Below the pieces are notes generated by a model that saw nothing but the letters and a program-made list of their open reading frames with translations, had not been told where the DNA came from and made no database searches. Source: Acidobacteriota bacterium (GTDB lineage: Bacteria > Acidobacteriota > Blastocatellia > Pyrinomonadales > Pyrinomonadaceae). From it: a DNA stretch of 64,000 nucleotides. The stretch lies in the NCBI GenBank assembly GCA_020199775.1, contig JAIVJZ010000004.1, positions 1 through 64,000 of the forward strand. The letters are read 5' to 3'. Made by a program: the position numbers and the translations under genes. Positions 16,189-23,862 of the stretch are shown piece after piece (within the stretch, counting starts at the first letter, position 1; each line of letters opens with the position of its first letter).

Positions 16189-16839
16189 TTAAGGGGTGGC
16201 AATTCCACAGCAGTACCCACAAGAGCCACAGGTCAGGCAGTCGCCGACGTTAGGGCAGCAAGCAATTCCATCGCTCACGCACTTGCAACATCTCGGCCCT
16301 CCTTCGGCCGGCAGATCTTGTTGTCCCACAACGGCGTGATGTTTTGAGCCTGCCTTCGCTGCTGCCACCTTAGCTGGTTCTGCGCGCACGAGCTTTATGC
16401 CCAGTGGTTCCAGCCCGTGGTTCTTCAACTCAGCGACGCTGATTTCATCGCCCAAATTGAGGCGATAAGACGCAACAAATTGCTGCCTGATCTCCGCTAT
16501 GTTGCACGGCGTCACCTTGTCTATATTTCCGAACAGCGTCGAGACATCAATGCGGACTGAGTTGCCTTCGGCGTGAGTAATGATCTTGACGCCTGATACC
16601 TGATCGGCCGCCCCCTGAACGAGTTGGCTGGCAGGCGTGGGAATGATGGCAAACAATCGTTTACCCCCCTCTCCCGAGACCGGCACATAGAGGGCTTTCT
16701 CTTTAGAGAAGCCAGCCTCTATGGCGAAAGCATTCTGAGCTTGGCGTCCTCTATGCTGCCAAGCGGCAGAGGCGTAATAGGCGAAAAACGCCGTGGTGAA
16801 GACCACGGCAAAGGCGATCAGTATTCTTGCTCGATTCAT
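16189..16839 (-). CDS. Secreted hypothetical protein with Cys-rich C-terminus
   Basis: 216 residues. The start at 16839 (MNRARILIAFAVVF) is fixed by a strong CGGAGGTAACAAC ribosome binding site; the N-terminus is a signal peptide or anchor. Residues about 25-165 form an unrecognised alpha/beta domain (LYVPVSGEGGKRLFAIIP, VRIDVSTLFGNIDKV). The last about 30 residues contain a dense cysteine block (RCCKCVSDGIACC then CLTCGSCGYCCG), ten cysteines in all, suggestive of metal binding or disulfide knots. The gene is less GC-rich than its neighbours, and a bidirectional terminator lies just downstream. Not assignable to a known family from sequence alone. Confidence 0.75.
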   Translation of the reverse strand: MNRARILIAFAVVFTTAFFAYYASAAWQHRGRQAQNAFAIEAGFSKEKALYVPVSGEGGKRLFAIIPTPASQLVQGAADQVSGVKIITHAEGNSVRIDVSTLFGNIDKVTPCNIAEIRQQFVASYRLNLGDEISVAELKNHGLEPLGIKLVRAEPAKVAAAKAGSKHHAVVGQQDLPAEGGPRCCKCVSDGIACCPNVGDCLTCGSCGYCCGIATP

Positions 16840-17317
16840 GGTTGTTACCTCCGTTGTAAGGATGAATCCCCGGCAAAGACGGCGCACGGTGAGATGCCAT
16901 GAAGCTGTTGCCTTTGTCGAAAGGTAATGTAAGGCTGACGGAGTTGAAGGTTTCGCCAGCAGTATGGGGGATTGGCGAATGGTATACGGCCTTTACGAAA
17001 AAATCAATAATTTTTCGCACGGGCTGCTATATGCTTGTTGTGAGTTACTCCCCTAACAGTATGTATTTTGTCTCCCCCAATTATGCGTGCCTGCCTGAAC
17101 CGTATGCGAGCTTTTTACCCCAAGCCGAGCACCAAATCACTGCACCAGATACTCTCAAATTCATTCTCCAAATAGTCAAAAATTTTAACCGAGGCAAGCG
17201 CAGATTTCCCCTACTACTGGGTCAAGATTTTTAACTCTCGCCCGCACTTTTCCACATTCCTTATCTCGAACTGACATTATTTAGAGCCTGCAGCGGTTGA
17301 GTACCGGGTGAAGAGAA
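16840..17317. other. Intergenic region, about 480 bp
   Basis: AT-richer than the surroundings. Two overlapping open frames exist on opposite strands (for example 16899-17234 +), but neither has a ribosome binding site, a recognisable motif or a neighbour it could be coupled to, so no gene is called. The part next to 16840 must hold the promoter of the Cys-rich gene. Confidence 0.4.
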
Positions 17318-17770
17318 TCAGGCGGGCGCGCCTTTGTCCTTGTTCCCTAGGGCTGGATGCCGGTAGGTCGCGGCCAGCGCGAGCACGGCGGCCACGGCCA
17401 GAATACCGGGCGCGAGCAGAGGGTTCGCGCCGCCGAGCGCGCCGAACAGCGTCTCACCCGCGTTCGCGTTGGGACTGATCTCGCGTTGCAACGCGAGATT
17501 GCCTTCGACGTGCAAGTAGATTCCGAGCAAAGCGCCCAACACGACCAACGCCATGCACGCGCGCGCGGCCAGAAGCGTCGCGCGGCGCGGTCGGACGAGC
17601 GCGGCGAGCGCGGCGAGCGCGCCCAGCCCGCACAACACGAACGGGATGAACTGTACGGGGTCTTCCGTGTGCTCGATCAGCCACAACTCCAGCAACGCCC
17701 CGCCCAGCAGCACGACGGAAAAGGCTAAGAGGAATCGCCGCAGGCGCGACAGCACATCTGCGGGACTCAT
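17318..17770 (-). CDS. Small membrane protein, four predicted segments
   Basis: 150 residues with four hydrophobic segments (FLLAFSVVLLGGALLELWL, FIPFVLCGLGALAALAAL, ACMALVVLGALLGIYL and LLAPGILAVAAVLALAA). A conserved-looking loop after the third segment reads NLALQREISPNANAGETLFGALGG. No family is recognised. The start overlaps the stop of the upstream lipoprotein gene by 4 bp (ATGA), so the two form an operon. Confidence 0.75.
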   Translation of the reverse strand: MSPADVLSRLRRFLLAFSVVLLGGALLELWLIEHTEDPVQFIPFVLCGLGALAALAALVRPRRATLLAARACMALVVLGALLGIYLHVEGNLALQREISPNANAGETLFGALGGANPLLAPGILAVAAVLALAATYRHPALGNKDKGAPA

Positions 17771-18354
17771 TGGCCGCCCAGATAGGTTTTCGCCACGGCC
17801 AGTTCATCGGCCGAAACTTTCTCGGAGAGCTTGTCGAGAAACGCGTCGCGCGAGGCGTAAGGGCGACCGGCGATCAAGGCCGCTGCTTCGGTCGCATCGA
17901 GGCCGGGAATCTGTTGCAGCGTCGCCGCGTCCGACTCGTTCTCCGCAATCGGCACGTAGACGTATTTCTCATACTCGGCGATCTTCTCCGCCGGGACGTA
18001 TTTGCCCATTTCGCGCCGGAACTGCTGCACGCTCTTGTAAGGGCGATATTCCTCAAACTCATGCACCATCTTGTTGCCCAGACCCGGAATCTGCGCGAGG
18101 AAATCATTCCCCGAAGCCGTGTTCAAATTGAGCTTCGCCTTGGCCGTGGTTTGACCGGCAGTAGTATTTCCGGTGCTGGCAGTAGGATTGCTATTGGATT
18201 GATTGGCATTTGCGGCGGCAGTGTTGTTGGAGGTCGCCGCAGTGTTGGTCGGCGTCTTCTCCGCGCCGGGACTACAGGCGGCAAGGAGCAACGCGCACAG
18301 CAACAGCAGGGTGGACGATAAAATGACGGGACGGACGGTTAAAGGTAGAAACAT
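17767..18354 (-). CDS. Lipoprotein with two helix-hairpin-helix (ComEA-like) motifs
   Basis: 195 residues. A signal peptide with lipobox (LLLAACSPG) is followed by an Asn/Thr-rich tether to about residue 70. Then come a ComEA-type helix-hairpin-helix (LNLNTASGNDFLAQIPGLGNK) and a second copy (TLQQIPGLDATEAAALIAGRPY). Such modules bind DNA non-specifically; in ComEA they help import DNA, but here a lipid anchor and an acidic surface leave that open. Start at 18354 with AAAGGATGA upstream. Coupled to the downstream membrane protein. Confidence 0.75.
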   Translation of the reverse strand: MFLPLTVRPVILSSTLLLLCALLLAACSPGAEKTPTNTAATSNNTAAANANQSNSNPTASTGNTTAGQTTAKAKLNLNTASGNDFLAQIPGLGNKMVHEFEEYRPYKSVQQFRREMGKYVPAEKIAEYEKYVYVPIAENESDAATLQQIPGLDATEAAALIAGRPYASRDAFLDKLSEKVSADELAVAKTYLGGQ

Positions 18355-18468
18355 GATCGGTCATCCTTTCGAGCAGCAAAGATTAATTGGATGTATTTAA
18401 CGAGACCATTATAAACATTCTGAGTTGTTTGTAATCCGCCGCGCCTCTTCAGTTGCATCGAGTCGCGG

Positions 18469-18526
18469 CGTAAAAGAAGCGCGGCGCGTTAACTTCGGAT
18501 GGTTCACGCGCCGCGCTTCCTTTACG
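18469..18526 (-). terminator. Hairpin terminator downstream of gcvPB
   Basis: 25-bp arms (18469-18493 and 18502-18526) with two mismatches, around CGTAAAAGAAGCGCGGCGCG and an 8-base loop, 17 bp after the gcvPB stop. No strong T-run follows, so it may act as an mRNA 3'-end stabiliser instead. Confidence 0.6.
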
Positions 18527-18542
18527 CACCGGCAATGGATCA

Positions 18543-20069
18543 TCAAGCGACGGCGGCTTTCTCTTCGGGACGCCAGCGCAGGACGGGCTTGCGCGCGGCG
18601 GCGGCTTCGTCGAGGCGGCCGATGCGCGTGGTGTGCGGGGCATTCGTCACGAGGTCGGGCGTCTCCTCGGCTTCGCGCGCGATGGCGCGCATGGCTTCGA
18701 TGAATTGTTGTATTTCCTGCCGGCCGACGGATTCGGTCGGCTCGATGAGCATCGCGCCCTGCACGATCAGCGGGAAGTAGATGGTCATCGGGTGAAAGCC
18801 GTAGTCGATGAGACGCTTGGCGATGTCGAGCGTGTGGACGCCTTTGCGCGCCTGTCGTTTGTCGGTGAAGACGACTTCATGCATGGGCGGGTCGTCGAAG
18901 GGCTTGTGGTAGTCGCCGGCCAGCCCGTGCGCGATGACGCGCGCGTTCAGGACGGCGGCTTCGGTCGCTTCGCGCAAGCCGTCCGCGCCGTGCGTCTCGA
19001 TGTAGGAGAGCGCGCGCACGGCCATGCCGAAATTGCCGTAGAAGGCTTTGACGCGGCCGATGGTTTTCGGGTAGTCGAAGTCTAACTTGTAGCGATCCTC
19101 CCCGGCGCGGACGACGCGCGGGACGGGCAGGTAGGGTTCGAGTTCCTTCGTGCAGCAGCAGGGGCCGGAGCCGGGGCCGCCGCCGCCGTGCGGGGTGGAG
19201 AACGTCTTGTGCAGGTTCAGGTGGATCACGTCCACGCCCATGTCGCCGGGGCGCGCCCATCCGACGAGCGCGTTCATGTTCGCGCCGTCCATGTAGACGA
19301 GGCCGCCCGCGTCGTGGACGATCCGGCAAATCTCCCGGATGTTGCGCTCGAAGAGGCCGACCGTGTTCGGGTTGGTCAACATCAGCCCGGCCACGTCGCC
19401 CGCCGCACACAGTTCGCGGAGCGCGTCGAGATCGGTTTGGCCTTCGGGCGTCGAGCGGACGGTCTTGACGGTGAAACCGGAGAGGTGCGCGGAGGCGGGG
19501 TTCGTGCCGTGCGCCGAGTCGGGGATGAGCATGACGTGGCGGCGCGGGCGGTCGCCTTCGCCCACTCCGTCGCGTGCGTCGAGAAAGGCACGAATGATCA
19601 TCACGCCGGTCATCTCGCCGTGCGCGCCCGCCGCCGGTTGCAGCGAGACGGCGGCGAGGCCGGTGATCTCGGAGAGGTGCTGTTGAAGTTCGTAGAGCAG
19701 TTGGAGCGCGCCCTGCGAATCCTCTTCCGACGCGAGCGGGTGGAGGTTGGCGAAGCCCTTGATGCGCGCGACGCGCTCGTTGAGACGCGAGTTGTACTTC
19801 ATCGTACACGAGCCGAGCGGGTACATGCCGAGATCGATGTTGTAGTTCCACGTCGAGATGCGCGTGAAGTGGCGCACCACGTCAACCTCCGAGACTTCGG
19901 GCACGCCTTCGAGGTCGTCGGAGCGGCGAAACGCGGCGGGCAACAATTCGTCCATCGGCGTCTCGTCAACGTCGAGCGCGGGCAGCATGTAGCCCTTGCG
20001 TCCCGGCTGCGAGCGTTCAAAAATCAACGCTTCGTTCTGCGTGATATGTGTGGTGGCTTTCGTAATCAT
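18543..20069 (-). CDS. gcvPB: Glycine dehydrogenase (decarboxylating) subunit 2
   Basis: 508 residues; the PLP-carrying half of the split P-protein of the glycine cleavage system, which releases CO2 from glycine and loads aminomethyl onto GcvH. The PLP lysine is Lys288 in HLNLHKTFSTPHGGGGPG. Other family motifs are LGSCTMKYN and LQPAAGAHGE. The start at 20069 (MITKATTHITQNE) is preferred because upstream codons come from the palindrome. It is the last gene of gcvT-gcvH-gcvPA-gcvPB and ends at a hairpin. Confidence 0.95.
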   Translation of the reverse strand: MITKATTHITQNEALIFERSQPGRKGYMLPALDVDETPMDELLPAAFRRSDDLEGVPEVSEVDVVRHFTRISTWNYNIDLGMYPLGSCTMKYNSRLNERVARIKGFANLHPLASEEDSQGALQLLYELQQHLSEITGLAAVSLQPAAGAHGEMTGVMIIRAFLDARDGVGEGDRPRRHVMLIPDSAHGTNPASAHLSGFTVKTVRSTPEGQTDLDALRELCAAGDVAGLMLTNPNTVGLFERNIREICRIVHDAGGLVYMDGANMNALVGWARPGDMGVDVIHLNLHKTFSTPHGGGGPGSGPCCCTKELEPYLPVPRVVRAGEDRYKLDFDYPKTIGRVKAFYGNFGMAVRALSYIETHGADGLREATEAAVLNARVIAHGLAGDYHKPFDDPPMHEVVFTDKRQARKGVHTLDIAKRLIDYGFHPMTIYFPLIVQGAMLIEPTESVGRQEIQQFIEAMRAIAREAEETPDLVTNAPHTTRIGRLDEAAAARKPVLRWRPEEKAAVA

Positions 20070-20077
20070 AATAAAAG

Positions 20078-20158
20078 TTTCAGGTTTCAAGTTTCGGGTT
20101 TCAAGTTAAAGACCGAAGAACTTTTCAGTCCTGAAACTTGAAACCTGAAACTTGAAAC
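20078..20158. repeat. Heptamer palindrome, locus 4 (gcvPA-gcvPB)
   Basis: One arm (20078-20106) reads GTTTCAG GTTTCAA and then GTTTCGG GTTTCAA. The other (20131-20158) is CTGAAAC TTGAAAC repeated. It starts at the base next to the gcvPA stop and ends 8 bases before the gcvPB ATG on the coding strand. Confidence 0.9.
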
Positions 20159-21508
20159 TTATGTTAGCTCTGCGAGTCCATTGACGAGCGCGTCTATTTC
20201 GCTGCGGGGATTGGTTTCGGTGACGCAGACGAGGATGTCGTTCGGGCGTTCGGGGAAGTAGCGCGAGAGGGCGAGGCCGCCCGTGATGTTGCGTTCGGAG
20301 GCGAGGCGTCGCAGCAGTCCGTCGGCCGCGACGGGCGCGCGGACGACGAACTCGTTGAAGCGCGGAGTCGCGGAATAGGGAAGCGAGAAGCCTTCGATCT
20401 CCGCGATGCGTCGCGCGGCATAAGCGGCCTTCTGCGCGCACTGCATGGCGACCTCTTGCAGGCCGCGCCGCCCCAGAGTCTCAAGGTAGATCGTCGCCAT
20501 GAGCGCGATCAAGCCTTCGTTGGTGCAGATGTTGGAGGTGGCCTTCTCGCGGCGGATGTGCTGCTCGCGCGTGGCGAGCGTCAAGACGAAACCGCGCCGG
20601 CCTTCCTTGTCGGTCGCCACGCCGACGAGGCGGCCGGGCAACTGCCGCGCGTACTTCTCGCGGGTGGCGAAGAGTCCGAGGTAGGGGCCGCCGAAACTGA
20701 GCGGCACGCCGAACGACTGGCCTTCGGCCACGACGATGTCCGCGCCCGACGCGCCCGGCTCGCGCAGGAGTCCGAGCGAGATGCTTTCCGTCACGCAGAC
20801 GACGAGGAGCGCGCCGACCTTGTGCGCACGTTCGGAGAGCGTCTGTAAATCTTCGACGCAGCCGAAGAAGTTCGGCGACTGCACGATGATGGCCGCCGTC
20901 TGGTCGTCGAGCGCGCCGAGTTCGTCGAAGTTGGTCGTGCCGCTGTGTTCGTCGAAACCGGCGCGGACGAGATCGATTCCGGCGTGGGCGACGTAGGTGT
21001 CTGCGACGTGCAGGTATTCGGGGTGGAGCGCGCCGGAGACGACCACCTTGCGGCGGCGCGTGACGCGTTCGGCCATCAGCACGGCCTCGGCCACCGAGGT
21101 CGAGCCGTCGTACATCGAGGCATTCGCCACGTCCATGCCGGTCAACTGGCAGACGAGCGTCTGAAACTCGAAGATGGCTTGCAGCGTGCCCTGCGAGATT
21201 TCGGGCTGGTAGGGCGTGTAGGCCGTGAAAAACTCGGAGCGCGAGATCAGGCTGTCGACGATGGTCGGCTGGTAGTGCGAGTATGCGCCCGCGCCGAGGA
21301 AGTTCGGGCGGTGCGCCGCCGCGTTTTTAGCCGCGAGCGACTCGAAGCGCGTGATGAGTTCGGGTTCGGAAAGCGCGCTCGGCGTGTCGAGTAAATCGCG
21401 CAACAGTATGTCGGCCGGGATGGTGTCGAAAAGTTCCTCCGGCGAATTCAGACCGACTGAGCGCAGCATCTCGGCGCGCTCCTCCGGCGAGTTGGGAATG
21501 TAGCGCAA
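20159..21508 (-). CDS. gcvPA: Glycine dehydrogenase (decarboxylating) subunit 1
   Basis: 449 residues; the partner half of the split glycine decarboxylase P-protein. It opens RYIPNSPEERAEMLRSVG, as in family members, and has FLGAGAYSHYQPTIVDSLISR, PYQPEISQGTLQAIFEFQT (near 100) and the conserved YDGSTSVAEA and ATSNICTNEGL motifs. The start is TTG 21508, 6 bp after the gcvH stop. The reading frame stops exactly at the palindrome that separates it from gcvPB. Confidence 0.95.
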   Translation of the reverse strand: MRYIPNSPEERAEMLRSVGLNSPEELFDTIPADILLRDLLDTPSALSEPELITRFESLAAKNAAAHRPNFLGAGAYSHYQPTIVDSLISRSEFFTAYTPYQPEISQGTLQAIFEFQTLVCQLTGMDVANASMYDGSTSVAEAVLMAERVTRRRKVVVSGALHPEYLHVADTYVAHAGIDLVRAGFDEHSGTTNFDELGALDDQTAAIIVQSPNFFGCVEDLQTLSERAHKVGALLVVCVTESISLGLLREPGASGADIVVAEGQSFGVPLSFGGPYLGLFATREKYARQLPGRLVGVATDKEGRRGFVLTLATREQHIRREKATSNICTNEGLIALMATIYLETLGRRGLQEVAMQCAQKAAYAARRIAEIEGFSLPYSATPRFNEFVVRAPVAADGLLRRLASERNITGGLALSRYFPERPNDILVCVTETNPRSEIDALVNGLAELT

Positions 21509-21514
21509 CTTCTC

Positions 21515-21907
21515 TTACTCCGTGATTTTCTTGGTGTAGTCTTCGTACTCGGCGGCGTTCATCAGCTTGTCAACCTCGCCCGCGTCTTTCAGGCGCAGGC
21601 GGAGCATCCACGCCGCGCCGTAAGGGTCTTTGTTGACCTGCTCCGGGTCGTCGTTGAGCGTCTCGTTCAGTTCCGTGACCTCGCCGGAGACGGGGCTGTA
21701 GAGATCGTTCGCCGCCTTGACCGACTCGACCTGACCGAATACTCCGCCCGCCTCCAAACTGTCGCCCACGCGCGGCAACTCCACATACACGATGTCGCCC
21801 AACTGGTTCTGCGCGTGATCCGTGATGCCGACCGTGCCGGTGTCGCCCTCGACCCTGATCCACTCGTGATCTTTACTGTAGTGTAAATCGTCTGGGATGT
21901 CTGCCAT
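21515..21907 (-). CDS. gcvH: Glycine cleavage system H protein
   Basis: 130-residue lipoyl carrier. It shuttles the aminomethyl group between the P, T and L proteins. The lipoyl-attachment lysine is Lys64 in GQVESVKAANDLYSP. The N-terminal DLHYSKDHEWIR and GITDHAQNQLGDIVYVELP are signature segments. The length is normal. ATG 21907 has AAGGAGC just upstream. About 110 bp separate it from gcvT; that gap holds a degenerate, partly symmetric sequence but no gene. Confidence 0.97.
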   Translation of the reverse strand: MADIPDDLHYSKDHEWIRVEGDTGTVGITDHAQNQLGDIVYVELPRVGDSLEAGGVFGQVESVKAANDLYSPVSGEVTELNETLNDDPEQVNKDPYGAAWMLRLRLKDAGEVDKLMNAAEYEDYTKKITE

Positions 21908-22018
21908 GATGCTCCTTGAGTTAAAAACGTCCGTTGTTCTTTGCCCGTTGTGAGGCGTTCATTCTTAATCTCCGGCGACTCGTGTGGTCGCCACAGGCAA
22001 CCGACGACGGGCGACCGA

Positions 22019-23152
22019 CTACTGACTCGTTTTGCGTTCGCGTTTATAAAAAGGCACGGGGACGATGCGCGCGGCGACAGGGCGGCCGCGCACTTCGATG
22101 TGAATTTCCTGCCCCTCGTTCGCGTGCTCGACGGGGACGTAGGCCAGCCCGATGTTCTTCTTCAAAAAGGGCGCGGGGCTGCCCGACGTGACGCGCCCCA
22201 GCGGCTCGCCGTTGATTAAAACCGGATAGCCGTCGCGCGCGATGCCGCGATCCGTGACCTCGAAGCCGACCAGTTTTTGTTTGACGCCTTCGGCCTTCTG
22301 CTGCGCGAGGCGTTCGCGCCCGGTGAAGTCGCCTTTGTTCAATTTGCAAATCCAACCGAGGTTGGCTTCGTAGAGCGTTGTGGTTTCGTCAATCTCGTGG
22401 CCGTAGAGAGCCATCGCGGATTCGAGCCGGAGCGTGTTACGCGCGGCGAGCCCGCAGGAGAGGATGCCTTCGGTCGTGCCGTGCCCGCCCGCTTCGAGTA
22501 TGCGATTCCAGAGTTGCTCGGCGCGCTCGGGCGCGGCGTAAACTTCAAAGCCGTCCTCGCCCGTGTAGCCCGTGCGCGAGATGATCGCGGGCACGCCGTC
22601 TACCGCGCCCTCGCGGAAGTGGTAATACTTGATTTCGGAGAGCGGTGTCTCGGTGAGCGTTTGCAGGATGGCGAGCGCGTCCGGGCCTTGCACGGCGATC
22701 TGGCAGAAGTCCGCGCTGCGGTTGGCGAGTTTCACCGTCTCGTCGCCGCGGTGCGCATTGATCCAGTCCCAATCCTTCTCGGTCGTCGAGGCGTTGACGA
22801 CGAGCAGCAGGTGATCCTCCGCGAAGCGATAGACGAGCAGATCGTCGACGACCGTGCCTTCGGGCGTGGTCAGCGCGGTGTAGTGCGCCTGCCCATTGGC
22901 GAGTTTGGTCACGTCGTTCGAGCAGAGGCGATTGACGAAAGGGATGGCGTCTGTGCCGCGCACCTCGATCTCGCCCATGTGCGACACGTCGAAGAGGCCG
23001 CAGTGGCGGCGCGTGCGCAGGTGTTCCTCGACCGTCCCGGCGGGGTATTGGACGGGCATGTCCCAGCCACCGAAATCAACCATGCGCGCGCCCAGACGAC
23101 GGTGCGCGGCGTTGAGCGGTGTCTGCTTGAGTGGTGTCGGCGCAGTAGTCAA
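22019..23152 (-). CDS. gcvT: Aminomethyltransferase, glycine cleavage system T protein
   Basis: 377 residues; transfers the methylene group from GcvH to tetrahydrofolate and frees ammonia. Motifs are KQTPLNAAHRRLGARMVDFG, MGEIEVRG, SNDVTKLANGQAHYT and SRTGYTGEDGFE, with a C-terminal barrel (GRVTSGSPAPFLKKNIGLAYV). The start is TTG 23152, supported by CAGGAGA seven bases upstream; no ATG gives the conserved N-terminus. It heads the operon. I looked for a glycine riboswitch upstream and did not find a convincing one. Confidence 0.96.
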   Translation of the reverse strand: MTTAPTPLKQTPLNAAHRRLGARMVDFGGWDMPVQYPAGTVEEHLRTRRHCGLFDVSHMGEIEVRGTDAIPFVNRLCSNDVTKLANGQAHYTALTTPEGTVVDDLLVYRFAEDHLLLVVNASTTEKDWDWINAHRGDETVKLANRSADFCQIAVQGPDALAILQTLTETPLSEIKYYHFREGAVDGVPAIISRTGYTGEDGFEVYAAPERAEQLWNRILEAGGHGTTEGILSCGLAARNTLRLESAMALYGHEIDETTTLYEANLGWICKLNKGDFTGRERLAQQKAEGVKQKLVGFEVTDRGIARDGYPVLINGEPLGRVTSGSPAPFLKKNIGLAYVPVEHANEGQEIHIEVRGRPVAARIVPVPFYKRERKTSQ

Positions 23153-23862
23153 GCGACTCTCCTGACTCTCTCGTTGAGATGGATGGAACGCTGAAAATTA
23201 TTGATGTTTACGAAGGAGAAAACCTAACATGCCGCGCCCGGTGCGTCAAGCAAGTCACCTGTGAGGGGTGCGCGCGGCGGGGCGAATTAACGGCGAGACA
23301 TTAAGACTCACCACCGCAGACGCTGAGAGCGCGGAGGAGGCACGGGGAAAGGTTTTAGACAAACTCGAATTTGAAATCTCAAATAGTTTTTCTCCGTGCC
23401 CCCTCCGCGTCGGCTGTGCCTGCGGTGGCGCACACTTTTCGGCCGCCTTTTTGCTTCGCCGACTAACTTGACGGGACGCGAACTTCGACGGTAAAGTTGT
23501 GTTCGTCTCGCCGGTTTGGCGAAGCGTCCTGAAAACATCGTTCGTCGTCGTTTCGTTGCCTCGCCGGACATCCTGTAACACAATTTTCAGCGTCTAAGCG
23601 CAGACCTTTGGATGACCCGATTGGATGGCCTCCGCCAGATCGCGAATTATCGCCGGTGTTCGTTCCGTCTGTCGTCAATTTACCCGTAAATGCACTGGCC
23701 GCAGAACCCCCCCTCATGCCGGTCGCACTTTTCCCGAACTCTTAATCGAGAGTCGCCCGAGTATTCTTATTCCGGCTTCGCACTCATCACGGCCGCACCG
23801 GCCGCTCCCTCGTGCATCAAACGGACTGTTGATTTTTCGCCCTTCCAACCAAGGACGCAGCT
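23153..23862. other. Divergent promoter region between gcvT and the giant Asp-box gene, about 710 bp
   Basis: Holds the 5' regions of two divergent genes and a long inverted repeat (23311-23428). No protein-coding segment with a ribosome binding site or plausible composition was found. The segment 23600-23860 is less structured and probably carries the promoter of the downstream secreted protein. Confidence 0.5.
23311..23428. repeat. Long imperfect inverted repeat
   Basis: Arms of about 37 bp, starting CCACCGCAGACGCTGAG on the left and ending GTGCCTGCGGTGG on the right, around a loop of about 45 bp that is AT-rich. The arms are made of related GCGGAG/GCAGA units. It resembles the other palindromes in architecture but lies between divergent genes and has a longer loop. 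Confidence 0.75.

Noticed and set aside
16899..17234. 111-codon plus-strand frame in the AT-richer gap
   Set aside because: No ribosome binding site, no motif, and it would start inside the probable promoter region of the Cys-rich gene.
23153..23330. Glycine riboswitch upstream of gcvT
   Set aside because: The conserved glycine-aptamer core segments could not be found on the gcvT strand; only a generic inverted repeat is present.
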